Assembly (NCBI GenBank): GCA_006503535.1
Contig: QYRS01000005.1
Location: 868,001-932,000 of the forward strand
Reading direction: 5' to 3'
Origin: Arthrinium phaeospermum
Taxonomy: Eukaryota; Ascomycota; Sordariomycetes; Amphisphaeriales; Apiosporaceae
Length of the DNA: 64,000 bases
The translations under genes and the position numbers were made by a program. This document shows, piece by piece, positions 12,824 to 25,652 of the stretch (its first letter is position 1; every line of letters starts with the position of its first letter). A model generated the notes under the pieces. The model searched no databases, was not told where the DNA came from, and saw nothing but the letters and a program-made list of their open reading frames with translations.

Positions 12824-13139
12824 CCCAGGCCCTCGACGCCCCTGACACCCCATCCGTCGTTTGTGTGCATGTTGAGATGAATCAATGCTTGTCAAACTTG
12901 AGGTGTGTCGGTGTCACAAAGCCTCGCAACATGGACATCAAAAGACGCTGGTAAAGAAAGTTTGCAGACGCTGAAGATGCCCCAGGCCCTCGACGCCCCT
13001 GACACCCCATCCGTCGTTTGTGTGCATGTTGAGATGAATCAATGCTTGTCAAACTTGAGGTGTGTCGGTGTCACAAAGCCTCGCAACATGGACATCAAAA
13101 GAGACGCTGGTAAAGAAAGTTTGCAGACGCTGAAGATGC
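12824..13139. repeat. Tandem duplication, 157 + 159 bp
   Basis: Copy 1 is 12824-12980 and copy 2 is 12981-13139. They are identical except for one extra GA near 13101 in copy 2. The repeat lies between the convergent ends of alkB and nus1 and encodes nothing I recognise. Such high identity means a recent duplication or an assembly artefact. Confidence 0.9.
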
Positions 13140-13248
13140 AATCTGATTCTTTAGGCCCATTGAAGCCCAGCCACAGCTTCTGCGAGCAGCCTCAGATCCC
13201 ATCTCTTCCCCTCGCGAGGAATGACCACACAGCCCTCCAAAAGGCCAA

Positions 13249-14323
13249 CTATTTTCCCAGTTTGAAGGTAGCTTGTGCGTATTTCCGAAGAGCATTCACA
13301 AAGACCTGGTACTCAACGCTCTGGTTGTCCTGCTCGCAATAGATCTCTGTCAGTCGTATCTGCCAGGGAGGGTAGCCTTGCAAATCCACATATGGCGCGA
13401 ACGATATCAACAGATCAGGCTCGGCCATGACACTACTGGTGAGCTCGTTGTCGATGACGTCTGAGGTGATGTCGGCAGGACTAAGCTTATTTTTCTGCGC
13501 CATCACCGTCAACACCTTGCTCAAGTCAACCATGGACTCACGTCCATCATCTTCTGCCACCAGCATGATGGCGATTCCGTACTCGGCAGCTCCTTGATGC
13601 GCTGGTGCGCTGTAGTACGAAGGGTGGACGACTTCCATGTGGGTGAGTGCAAGTGCAGGTCGGGTGCCTGGTACTTGCCGAACCAGTTGCGGAGCTTGGC
13701 AGAAATCTCGCGGTGACTTTGTTGCATCTCATCTTTCAGAATTCCGGTCCTTTCGTACACGGAGAGCATTTGGATGCCCGCCGAGGCGCACCATGCTGCA
13801 ATGTCGGCAACTTCGCTAATGAGCTTCTCCTTGGCATCCACACGTTTGCCACCCTCCTCCAGAGTCAGAATCACGCTGAGATGCTTTGGCTTCCGCGGAA
13901 GGCCGGATACGTCGCGCTGTATGTATTCGGGGGTGTGGTGGTGGTAGTAAAGGACCGATACGATGCGGAGGTAGACAGCATGGCACGCTATGCGGATGCG
14001 AATGTAGACGGAGAAGATGGCGTGGATCACGGCGAAGGAGAGCGCGTAAAGCTGCTTCCGTAGGACCTTTCTAACGCCCAAGCCGGACGCAGTCTTGTTG
14101 CTGTTGCTTCCTCGTGGTCGAAGGCTCATGCAGGCGAGGTGTCGTGGGAAGATAGGGCTGTTATATTCAATCTATGTGCTTCTTGTCGTGTAACACTACG
14201 TTGCGCCAAAACGTGACTGGGCATGCCTATGAGGCGGGTGGGCACGGAGGGTAAACCAACCTTTAGCAGCGCCTCACGCTCCTGGGGATTCATACCCCCT
14301 GTATCTTTCGTTTGGAACGGCAT
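13249..14323 (-). CDS. nus1: NUS1-like subunit of the dehydrodolichyl diphosphate synthase complex
   Basis: Nus1 partners the cis-prenyltransferase Rer2/Srt1 at the ER to make dolichol precursors for glycosylation. Exon 1 ends with NPQEREALLK at 14261; I start it at the ATG of 14323, with 14383 and 14293 as alternatives. The 103-bp intron 14260..14158 ends in AACAG, and exon 2 opens with PYLPTTP, matching the usual LLKPYLP sequence. Next come a hydrophobic/basic segment (LYALSFAVIHAIFSVYIRIR, likely membrane anchor), YYHHHTPEYIQRDV, KHLSVILTL, ADIAAWCASAGIQMLSVYE and the C-terminal block VMAEPDLLISFAPYVDLQGY plus PPWQIRLTEIY. The frame must change near 14095 and near 13642, where CCCC appears to be read as CCC. 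NUS1 is essential in yeast, so consensus errors are likely. The length, about 320 residues, is normal. Confidence 0.88.
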
Positions 14324-15168
14324 GTATGTGTCGGCTGGTTCGTTTCTTATGGAAAGTATGCCCGTTGGGGATACAGTTATCAAGTGAAGGATTTAACCAG
14401 CAAAGATATACTCGAATCCGGTTAAGACGCCCACGGGGTGTCACAGCGGCGCGAAATCGGGTTGGGAGAGTGGTCAAATAAGGGAAGTTTGAATCAAAAC
14501 TTAACAAAATCAACAGTCGGGTGGTGAAGCTGTGTAGCTTTAGTATGAAATATGTAGCAGCACGAGAAAGGCTGCGCAATAAGATGATGGGAAAGGTGTG
14601 GCAAATGAATCCGACCAAAGGAAGGTGCCCTTGGTAAAGAAGGACGACCAATTCAAGCGACGTGAGTGAGCTGTAGAAGTTGTCTGGCAGGCACGATCTC
14701 GTAATATAAATCAGATGTCACTGACGTCTGATTGCGGTTCATTTCCATCATCCCAGCAGTCCTTTCTTCACCCAACCCTGGAAACGGGTGCTCTCAGCCA
14801 CAGGTGACAGGGACAGCTACAGGTGCCCTGTGGGGAGACGTAGGCAATAGACATTGTGGCTTACGCAGTACCCTTCAGCTGACGGGAAGAGGTGCATGTA
14901 CCTAAGCCAACCAGCTACACCCCTGTCACCAGTTGAACTATCCCGCCCTCGAATCCCAACCCATCGCCTCGGATCTCCATTAACGCGTTACGACAAATCC
15001 AACGAACACTGGTGTGTTAGGCAGCGACCCCTAGGAAGCCTATCTTCGCAAGAATTCAACCAACATAACCCATCCCCACCGAACACCCAAAGCACGCGCT
15101 TTCACCCAAGCTCATGCGCCCATGTCCATGTAGTCGAGCGGCTCTGTTCTGAGAGTTCCTGCACCTAA
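14324..15168. promoter_or_regulatory. Intergenic region between divergent nus1 and sec10
   Basis: These 845 bp contain the upstream regions of nus1 (minus) and sec10 (plus). No further coding signal is convincing. Pyrimidine-rich, CCCA-containing sequence at about 14920-15120 precedes sec10 and probably belongs to its promoter or leader. Confidence 0.4.
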
Positions 15169-17779
15169 ATGGAGAGGAACGGCTCCGGGTCGAGGGCGCT
15201 GTTCCCAGGGGGCCCAGCTTCACTCTCGACGACTTTTCTAACAAAGACTTCATCGTTCGCGATTTTGTCGACAGCCTTGCCGAGAGCGCCGTTCCTGTCA
15301 ATCGCCGGGGTCCGGCCACCCAGCAGGCATTCGACCCAAAGCCTTGATCCGGACATTTGAAAGTATGTAGGCCTTCGATTCCCATCCCGTCGCATCGGGC
15401 TCGGAACTGTGCTGACAGCGCCGCGATAGACGCTCTCCAGGGTCTCGGGAACCTTTCCGAAGAATTACAAGCGAAGGAGTCGGATCTTCAATCGAAAGTG
15501 CGACGTGCCGAAGTTCAACATGACCAAACACTTGATACCCTCGGCCTAAAGTTGGATCAATCGATTAAACAGTTTGAAGACCTCGACATCAGTCTCAACA
15601 ACCCTAGCAACATTGATCGAGGCAGTCGTAATGATCCGAATGGTGGGGGGAACATCGCCGTCCAGATAGGAAAAGCTGGAGGAGCTGGATCGGAAACGAA
15701 GGCGTGCCCAAGATGCCAACTTCCTTTTACAATGCTGGCTTGAAGTCAGCGAAACGGGCGAGTTGACGTCGCTGCAAGAAATTCAACGACAGGGCGGTGC
15801 CGACAACAAGGTCAGATGCGCCGTCATTGCACACCAACTGATGCGCATCAGCCAGCGGCTGGATCTTGCAGCTTGGGGCCAGACAAACGGGAATGGCCGC
15901 GGGGTCACCAACGGAGTCGCTGGCGCCTTCAGGTCCAATTACAACACAAGGGAGGTGCTGGAAAAGTTCTGCGAGACGCTGGAACAAGAGTTGCTCAAAC
16001 AGTTCAACAACAGCTACCGCAAACAGAACTTCGACGACATGATGGAGTGTGCCAAGGTGCTGCACGATTTCAACGGAGGCTCTAGCGTCATTGCCGTTTT
16101 CGTGAACCAGCACCAGTTCTTCATCGACCGTAACCAGCTGATTACGGAAGAAGTAACGGCAGAAGGTGAAACCTTTGAGCAACTTGCCGATCCGGACTCT
16201 GATCCGCCAGGGGTGGAACCGAGCCTCCAGTCCCTGTGTGACGAGGTCAAAATCATCATGCAGGAGGAGTCATTCATCATCAAGAGGGCATTTCCCTACT
16301 ACGAGACGGTTGATCAAGTTTATCCAGAGGATCTTCCAGCAGTCCATTCAGCAAAGACTTGAGATGGTATTGGAAAAGGCTGATACCATTTCGTCCCTGG
16401 CGTTTCTTCGCTCCCTGCACTCTTCCAGAAACTACATCAGCGCATTGGTCGAGGACCTCAAGGCACACGGTCTCACAGAGCATCCAGACCCGTGCTCGGC
16501 GCAGATATCGCAGACTCTCGACCAGCAAATGGAAGAACTGTTTGTGCCATATATAGTGGGTAACTCATACATCGAACGGGAGAAGAAGAGCTTGGAGGAA
16601 ATGTACAATTCCTTGCTCTTCAAATACAACATTTACCACTCGAGGAGAAAGAAGGCGCCGACGGGTTTCATGGCATCTTTAGCCCAGCAGGGTTCTCAGC
16701 TCATGGCATCTGCCAAGGATGCCTATCTAGAACGGCTAGACTCGTCAGATTTGACGCCGACGCAAAAGGAGATGATGTTGAGGGTGGCTGGTGTTCAAGA
16801 GACCGACAAGAACAAGAACGACATCGAAGTGACAGACCAGGATGGAGTTCTGAGCACTGCAAATGCCAAGCGGATGATGACTTGGTTGGCGGAGAGCGTC
16901 CGGCGCACCTTGGAGCTGGGCAGTCCAACCGATACGCCCAAGGATGTTGCAACCCTCCTCAACCTGCTCATGACCAGCATGGGCCAAGTTTACGTCGAGA
17001 CTGGCCTGGATGCTGCATTGGAAAAAGCCACTGCTCTGGAGAACTCCAAGACAGAGCCCGACCTCACCTATCTGCCTTCTATCCGCCCAGCTGTTACCAT
17101 CGCCAGCATCATGTCACGCTTCATCACGACCGTTCTTATACGGCTGGCCGAGGCCAATACTACAGTCCGTCGGAGTATGGAGGCGCAAAGTAAAATGGGC
17201 ATCGAGTCGATTGAGAAAAAGACGAATAGCATCATGAAATCCACCCTTGATGTCCTGATCAACTGGGTCACAAAGTCGCTCGCCTCCCAGAAGAAGGTTG
17301 ACTATCTTCCAAAGGACGACAGCGTTCTGGAGTCCCTACAAACAGCGACCTGCAACACGATATGCAGTTTCCTGTCTCGAGCGTTCACCCTGACATCACA
17401 AGCGATTGATGGCACAAACCTCGAAGTCTTCAGCAGCGAGCTAGCTCTATCAGTCCAGCGCTTGCTGATTGAACATTACAAAAAGTACAAGATCAACGCA
17501 GCAGGTGGTCTCATGGTAACCAAGGACATATCCAAGTATGTGGCAACACTTAAGCAGTGGAACCTCAACAAGGATGCCGAGAGTTCGGTCGAGCTGTTGA
17601 CGGAGATCGGATACCTCTTCATTATTGGGCCTGAAGCGCTGCGCGAGAGGTCGAGAAACTTGGCCACCGGCCCAAGTGGAGGTAGCAAGAAGTTGGCAAA
17701 GGCTGATTTCAAGACATATATCCAAAACCGCGAGGATTATAAGAGCGTCGGCATCCAGAGCGTGCTCTCCGGGCTGTAA
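15169..17779 (+). CDS. sec10: Exocyst complex component Sec10
   Basis: Sec10 is a core subunit of the octameric exocyst that tethers secretory vesicles at hyphal tips and septa. Exon 1 (15169..15362) encodes MERNGSGSRALFPGG then SFTLDDFSNKDFIVRDFV and VDSLAESAVPVNRRG. The intron 15363..15429 (GTATGT, CTGAC, GATAG) joins RTFE to NALQGLGNLSEELQAKESDL. Downstream come a coiled-coil N-terminal region, LTSLQEIQRQGGADNKVRCA, FNNSYRKQNFDDMMECAKVL and the long helical C-terminus ending VGIQSVLSGL. Frame changes are needed at the G run 15208-15212, the T pair near 15344 (TTT expected), 15669-15674 (GG and AAAA, each one short) and about 16310. From 16320 to the stop the frame is clean for 1.4 kb. Corrected length is about 850 residues, as expected. 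SEC10 is essential in yeast, so the breaks are probably not biological. Confidence 0.92.
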
Positions 17780-18872
17780 TGACGATCCATGCATGATGGT
17801 CCATGAAAGCCATGGGAATGTGCGTAGGAGTTCAGGGGTTTTCACGTATAATATACCTACCTAGTTTGGATGTTTGGGCATCGGCTGCCCATCTTTACGT
17901 AGCCCTCCATATATAAGAGGTGGTAAATAATCAATCTCATCGTATTTGGCCACTACCCCCCATGAGTGCGAATAGAGTGCCAAGCAATGACTAAACATTG
18001 TTTTCTCAGGGCAGACCCAACTGATACACATGTCACAAAACGACTTCGGCGGTGTGGCAGCATCGAAGCCTGTAGTTGACCGTCTACATTCAAAAGCTTT
18101 TCGGAGTATCGCAATTATACGTATCAATATAAACAATTCGGTCGTCAACAAATCTCTACAGAACATATTTCACTCGGGCCCTTGGCGTTGTCTCTACGAG
18201 TTACTGCTATCATGACCCCGCCTCTAAAATGACTTGCCTTGCCGACGGTTCGTCTCATCCGAGGCCAGTTCACGATAAGCGTCTTTGCGTCACTCGGCTT
18301 TCGGTCTTGGCGCTGGCGGTCCTCGGTACATGCGGGATGATTAATGTAATCACTCTGCTTTTGATTGGCTGAAGGAGAGAATCCGCCGTCTTCCCCAGCT
18401 GGCCATTCAGTACGTTTACTAGGTTTAGTCAGTGCTTTTGGGGCCTTCGGGGGCGTCTGGACACGCTGGACCCTCCGAAAACCTCCCAAACCCGGGTGCA
18501 CAAGTGCAAATGGTGGGGCGAAAAATAAAATGGATTGGCAAGGAGCTGCCAGCCAGTCATCCGCGATACAATTCCATCCTGAATAAACACCGACCCAATC
18601 CAATTGCCAATGTCTGTGGTGACTGCCATTCAGTCTTGAACTCTTCCATCTTTTCTTCCGACATTCGAGCGCAAATACCCTTTTATCTGTACGCCGCGAC
18701 TTGACTGGCCCCCTCGCTATCGTTAGGCCTGTCTCCGCTTCGAGTTCCTGAAATACGAAAACGTTATCATCACCGCCACCTATCGGATCTCCGCGCTCGA
18801 GATAATCACCATCTCGCACTATAGACGACGACGCCTCACTGACTTGCACCGCCGCCACTCTCTAATTGCATC
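17780..18872. other. Intergenic region upstream of hem2
   Basis: About 1.1 kb between sec10 and hem2, holding the sec10 3' end and the hem2 promoter and leader. A 237-codon minus-strand frame at 18145-18858 has no recognisable domain and I treat it as chance. Confidence 0.4.
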
Positions 18873-20103
<1,231 letters not shown>

Positions 20104-21952
20104 GAGGCGGCCATGACCGATTTCGCGATTGTTTTCACGATGTTTTTGATGCGATGGTTTCCCCGGCGTTTAACGGTTTAGAGGCTGCTCAAGCCGCGGA
20201 TCCCGTTCATCGCATTTTTGCTACAAATGCATGTCCCGCGGTTGGCACGAGTGATGATTTGCGACAAGATACCAATAAATAATCACATGATAGCATCCAA
20301 CAAACCCCTGTTCTTCAAAGACCTGGCTCGCTGGCTCCCGCCGGAGCCAATAGGAAGAGCGCAGTTCTATCGACGAAATTGCTTATTTGATCGTAAATCC
20401 TATTCTCCCTGTTGCTCATACTAATAAGATTTCTCTGTCGGACTAGGGGCCCTAGTTGCTGGTCCAAGATTGCCGGGTCTGGAGGATGACTAAGGTTGGC
20501 CTGTCCAGCCCCGTCCAGACGGGCCTGTCAGTCGGAGCTTATTTGCGGTACTTGATGCAAGTCATACAGGGTGCCTGCGGGCTGATACTCAAGGCGCGGG
20601 CATGCAAAGTCAAAAGGAGAAAGCCACTGGTCCTTTTATAACTGCCATGTGAATGAAGGAGCATTGGAGCAAGTAAGTCGAGTAACGTACTGTAAACGAG
20701 CTGATGTGAAAAGAGGATTTGTTACTGGCCCGCGTGTCAGTTTCGGCCGAACACGTATTGCTGTTGTTTCTCCATAAACGGTACGCGAATCGTTTCAACA
20801 TAGCAGGCGCTTCTGGAGTCTGCAACATCGATCGCAATCCCGAAACGCTAGGTGATCTGCCGACGTGGGCCCACGATATATCTCGGCATACGATTCTAGT
20901 GGAGAGCTGCTGGGGTGACCCGGGATTTCCCCTGCTGATCCTGTCTCAGCTTCAACGGTTGCTGATGAGGATCACTTCTAGATTTCCCCAAAATAGGACG
21001 TGGAGTATAACTCGTACCTACCGACGAGGCGTTCGCCAACACCCCGACCAGGGTGCGACCCTACCATGGATGGTCACAAAACATGTTAGCTGCTCCATGC
21101 GTGACGACGACGCAGCCCCACAAGGGTCGTCTGGTTTTTGGACTGGTCCGGGGCTGGTCCTGGGTTGGCCAGTAGGTTGGCGGCTCTGCGCGAGTGCGCA
21201 TAGTGACTGCGCATAGGGATGCCCAGCCAGCCAGCCGGGCACCTCCCCCAGAAAAGGACGAAATAGCGATCATCCCCGACAGAGGGCGAATGAGAGTTGA
21301 ACTACTGGGCCAAATGGGATTTGGTGCAAGCTAGATTCGTCAGCTCTATCGCTACCCGTTCATGTGAGTAAGCGTGAAGCTTGAAGGCCGATGTTTCGGT
21401 TCTCTGTGTTCCTTCTCGTCCTCCTCCTCCTCGACATATGCCTCGACTTCTCCTTCCGTATGTAAACCAGCACGTTACTGTTTAGAGTGTCGATTGCCTT
21501 CCTCTTCCACTTCCTCTCCCTCCCATCTCTCTCTTATATCTTTACCAGTCAACCAATCACTCACTCCCTTGACCCGAGTCGTTCTTTGCTCCGTGGTCCG
21601 TTCCATCTGTGCTGTCCATTCCGTCATTCATGCCCCCCGTTCTTGAAACCCCATAGCCGTAGATCCACCGCCATTGGGAGCGAATCGCCTGGTCTGGAGA
21701 CCAACGAAGCAACCTCGTGCATCAGGTTGACAGCTGAGCAGGCTCCAGTGTATTGTCACAACGGAAACTTGCAGTAGGTTTCAAGCGGCCTATTTGCCGA
21801 CTCAATTCTCGATCCTGCAGGCCTATTTACCTGGTCGGGCCCGCCCCCTTTACCATATACACTCCGACCGTTTGCCTCGAGGCTGTGGCGGGTGACCAAC
21901 TCCTTCTTTTGTACACTACCTCAACGTCGTCGACTTTTTCCATTGCAGGACA
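20104..21952. other. Intergenic region upstream of the acyltransferase gene
   Basis: About 1.85 kb. The last 550 bases (21407-21660 in particular) are strongly C/T-rich, as in promoters and leaders of well-expressed filamentous-fungal genes. A GTTGCAGGACA acceptor-like site just before the ATG at 21953 suggests a 5'-UTR intron. No other gene is supported. Confidence 0.45.
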
Positions 21953-23578
21953 ATGAACGGATACGCAGCCTCCAAATGGACCCTCTCCCACGAGGAGAAG
22001 CTTCTCTTGATCGAGGAGCGGTCGATATCCGATGTGGAAAGCGAGAGCGGGAGGATGGACCTGGACCAGAGATTCCCGGCTCAACAATGGCTCGAGACCG
22101 CCAAGTCGTATGGCAGAGCCTTCCGGATATCAGCTCTCAGCTCGGCCGTGCTGCGGTCGGCCGTCTTCCTGCTGCCGAGCTTCCTACACCCTAGTCGCAA
22201 CAGCCGTGAGCGGTTACGAGGCGGCGACAAACTTGGACCCACGGCTTACCTGGACGGCATGCGTGGGCTGGCAGCGTTATTCGTCTTCTTCTGCCACTAC
22301 TTCTACACATCTTTCGTTATCTCTGAGGGTTGGGGCCGCAACGATGCCAACTACCACTTCTGGAGGCTGCCCATTGTGCGCCTACTGTTTAGCGGGCCGT
22401 CCATGGTCTGCATTTTCTTCATTATCTCGGGTTACGCCTTGTCCCTGAAGCCGCTCAAGCAGATCCGCAGCCGCTCGTTTGAAAGCCTGCTTAATACCAT
22501 CACATCCTTCATCTTCCGCCGCGGCTTCCGCCTGTTCCTCCCCACGGCCGCCTCGACCTTCATGGTGGTATGTCTCCTGCAACTCGGCGCGTACGAGGGG
22601 ACACGCGACTTCGCCTACGATCGTACCTACGTCCGCAATGTGGCCGAGCACCACCCGGTCCTCGAGGACACCTTCAGCGAGCAGCTCCTTCACTGGGCCG
22701 GCGAGATGTTCAACTTCCTCCACTTCTGGAGCTGGGAGAAGTTCGGCGGCAGCACGGGCTACGATGTCCACCTCTGGACCATTCCGGTCGAATACCGCTG
22801 CTCCATGGTCTTGTTCCTGATGTTGCTCGGCCTCGCGCGTCTGCGGACGGGTGCCCGATTCGCATGCACGGCCGTCATGATGTGGTTCATGCTCCACAAC
22901 GACCGCTGGGAGCCCCTTCTCTTCCTCGTGGGCACCGTACTTGCCGAGCTCGACATCATCCGCGGCGCGCACAACAGCAATGGCTCTGCCTCGTCGTCCT
23001 CCGCCGCCTCGACACCCGCATCGCTCCTGCCGTTTGAAGAAAAGGAAGCATCGGCATCCAAACGCCCCTGCAAGTGTCGCAAGGTCCGAGGCCTTGCTTA
23101 CGTGCTGCTTTCGGTGCCGGCCCTCTACCTGATGTCGGAACCCGACGCGGGCCCCGATGGCGTGCCCGGCTGGGAGACTCTGGGCGCACTCATCCCCGAT
23201 TACTTCTCGGACCGGTACCGCTTCTGGCAGATGGTGGGAGGGGCACTCTTCGTCTTCTGTGTCGCGCGGGCGCCACTGTGGCAACGCGTCTTCTGCGCTG
23301 GTCCTGTTCAGTACCTTGGCCGCCTTAGCTTCGCCATCTACCTTATGCATGGTCCCGTCACCCACACCCTCGGCTACCGCGTGCAGCGCTGGGCCTGGAC
23401 CTCGGTCACGGGCATCGAGACCGAGGCCGCGTTCCGGGCTGGCGCCATCCTCGCTGCCGCCATCAACATTCCCCTCGTCCTGTGGGCCGCCGATGTCTTC
23501 GCCCGCGCCGTCGACGCGCCCATCGTCCGCTTTACCAGGTGGCTCGAGACTCGCTTGTCGATTACGGAACAGCGATAG
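21953..23578 (+). CDS. Acyltransferase-3 family integral membrane protein
   Basis: A single uninterrupted exon of 541 residues, a normal length for fungal members of Acyl_transf_3 (PF01757). Residues 1-90 are cytosolic-looking and charged. From about 97 onward come family signatures: YLDGMRGLAALFVFFCHYFY (first membrane helix, with the conserved histidine), VCIFFIISGYALSLKPL, HLWTIPVEYRCSMVLFLML and QYLGRLSFAIYLMHGP near residue 460. Around ten hydrophobic helices are apparent, with a Ser/Ala-rich low-complexity loop near residues 340-365. Such proteins move acyl groups to sugars, lipids or small molecules at internal membranes; the substrate cannot be read from sequence. Third codon positions are strongly C/G, consistent with good expression. 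The frame is clean across 1.6 kb, unlike genes to the left. Confidence 0.85.
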   Translation: MNGYAASKWTLSHEEKLLLIEERSISDVESESGRMDLDQRFPAQQWLETAKSYGRAFRISALSSAVLRSAVFLLPSFLHPSRNSRERLRGGDKLGPTAYLDGMRGLAALFVFFCHYFYTSFVISEGWGRNDANYHFWRLPIVRLLFSGPSMVCIFFIISGYALSLKPLKQIRSRSFESLLNTITSFIFRRGFRLFLPTAASTFMVVCLLQLGAYEGTRDFAYDRTYVRNVAEHHPVLEDTFSEQLLHWAGEMFNFLHFWSWEKFGGSTGYDVHLWTIPVEYRCSMVLFLMLLGLARLRTGARFACTAVMMWFMLHNDRWEPLLFLVGTVLAELDIIRGAHNSNGSASSSSAASTPASLLPFEEKEASASKRPCKCRKVRGLAYVLLSVPALYLMSEPDAGPDGVPGWETLGALIPDYFSDRYRFWQMVGGALFVFCVARAPLWQRVFCAGPVQYLGRLSFAIYLMHGPVTHTLGYRVQRWAWTSVTGIETEAAFRAGAILAAAINIPLVLWAADVFARAVDAPIVRFTRWLETRLSITEQR

Positions 23579-25652
23579 GAGAGAAGATGACACTCCCAAG
23601 AAATTCTTTTTGCGTGTTTTACACCCAGCATTTAGACTACCATTTACCACTGCCTCTTCATTATCTATCTTGAGGATCTCACAACAAACACTTTGCATTT
23701 TAGCGTCTAGGAGAAAGCCATGTCCATTTATTTTCTTTGTTTATTACATGGATCGGCAAGGCTTGTTGGGGGTACATGAGCGTGTACATTAACAGCATGG
23801 TAAGACACTACATACTGGCATAGCGTATGTACGCTTTTTGGGCAGGTCCACTCTCCTTTTTCTCCATCTCAGTATGAGCAGATTCACATCATCTTGGAGG
23901 GGATCTTGTGTGTCCTCTCCACGAGGCTATACTATACCATTGGGGCGCATGGCGTTCACAGGCCTGGACACAAAAGCCGGGAATCAATCGGGATTCGTTC
24001 GGCATGGGCCTTGTTCTTGTTTAGGAATTGGTGAAATTCTGATACTTTCAGTAGCTGAAGATAAATTGATACCAATCTACCAGTTAATGTCTTTAGCTCT
24101 CGGATCGCTTTGCCGGACAAGTTTCACACCACATACATATCACATGAGGTTGGCTCGTGGCTGGCATGAAAGAAAGGGTAGGACGGCACTTGTGATAAGC
24201 ACTCTGTCAATGTGAAACGGCGGCTATATGTTTCGCGGGACCATGCTTGACGTGAGATCGACGTTACGCTAGCGCACAGGTTATTATGCCCCTTTTCCGC
24301 GGCTTAGCATGCCTCATATTAACAAGCGCAGCCAGTTTTCTTAGGATCGCCGAGAGGTAGGTTTTGGCCAATGCCTCTACGACCGGGTGGCGGACGGTAT
24401 GGCGTCAGCCGAGATTGGCGCAACCCCTGAAAGTGGGAAAACCCCAGGATCCAATCGGGACGCGTGTAGGGAGTAAGTAGATGTGCTTGTTTTCTATCTA
24501 CTTGGAGGTGCGGATAGAGCTATATCTGGCCGTCGGTCTTATTGGGGAGGTCGGCGGCGGAAATGTACAAGTAACGGCGGAGAGGGTTCGTACTAATCGC
24601 AGGGGCGTTTGCTTACTTGGCTATATGAGATGAGATATTGTTAGAACGCCGCGGGGTCAAGTCACCATCGATGGTTCCCTGAAAAGCTGGGCATCCATCA
24701 CGGTACTGACAGTTCCGACAAAGCTTGTATTTGGCGTGGTCGCTCGGCTCTCCAATGAACCCCTCCCAAGAGCTATCGAAACTCGAGCCCTTTCTTCTTC
24801 TTTCCCCTCTGTGCATCATACCCTGCCGACGTGGTTTGCCATCGTGGCGGTGACCTTGGCGCACACGGGCAAGCCGCACACCTTCGCCAAGTCGTCCGGC
24901 TGTTCTCTTTGCAGTAGGTAAGATGAACCGACGTGTCGTCGATCATCAAAAGCATACTGTAGGTATGTAAGTATTTTTGTGTTTTGGATTTCCAGGCGTC
25001 CCCCCTGGGAGTCTTTGGAGAAGAATGCGAAGAAACCAACACTATATACTGCTGAGAACTTATAAGACCAGAGTGTCAGAAGCCTTGTCCGGAGTCCGGA
25101 GGGCAGGGAGCTATTGAAGTGTTGAATGAATATGAAGTGTTGAATGAATACAATGGCATTTGAATGCCAGTACTGTTAGTTAGCACAAAGTTTTTTTTTA
25201 CCATACCGAATCAACCGATGCGTACTATACCGATGTTGCCTTGTAAAGTTGGATATGTGACAGAGTCAAGAGCATCTAGGTGTAAGACTATATCTCCAAG
25301 CTTGACAGGTGGGTGCGCTGTGGCCAGCTGACAAGAGGTTGTGGCCCGCCCAGCAATGACGCGCCGCTTACCTGACCTGTTGAGCTGCTCCCGCAATTGA
25401 GCTGCTCAGGTACAGAATTGAAGGTCACCTCACTAGAATGGAGCTCCAATCTTTTTTGATAGCCCGTCACTGTTGGACAGAAACCCCAAGCTACCTATGT
25501 TCGCTGTGGCAATATGAGCCCGCCTTGATGATCGCAATTGAGCTTCAACCATGCCCAGGCAAGTCCTCCAACAATTCCCTGCTGCATTCCAGTGCCGACC
25601 GAGTTCTAACTCGACCATGTAGTCGGCTCTGTACATAGCTAAACAACCCATT
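23579..25652. other. Intergenic region, 2.1 kb
   Basis: No supportable gene. It contains the 3' flank of the acyltransferase gene and the promoter of the CIA84-like gene. A small direct repeat (two copies of GAAGTGTTGAATGAATA, near 25114-25150) and a T8 run near 25192 are the only visible irregularities. Confidence 0.4.

Noticed and set aside
18145..18858. 237-codon minus-strand open frame upstream of hem2
   Set aside because: No domain, odd composition and it covers the hem2 promoter and leader; likely chance.
22382..23698. 438-codon minus-strand open frame
   Set aside because: Antisense to the acyltransferase gene with C/G-rich third positions; a codon-bias shadow.
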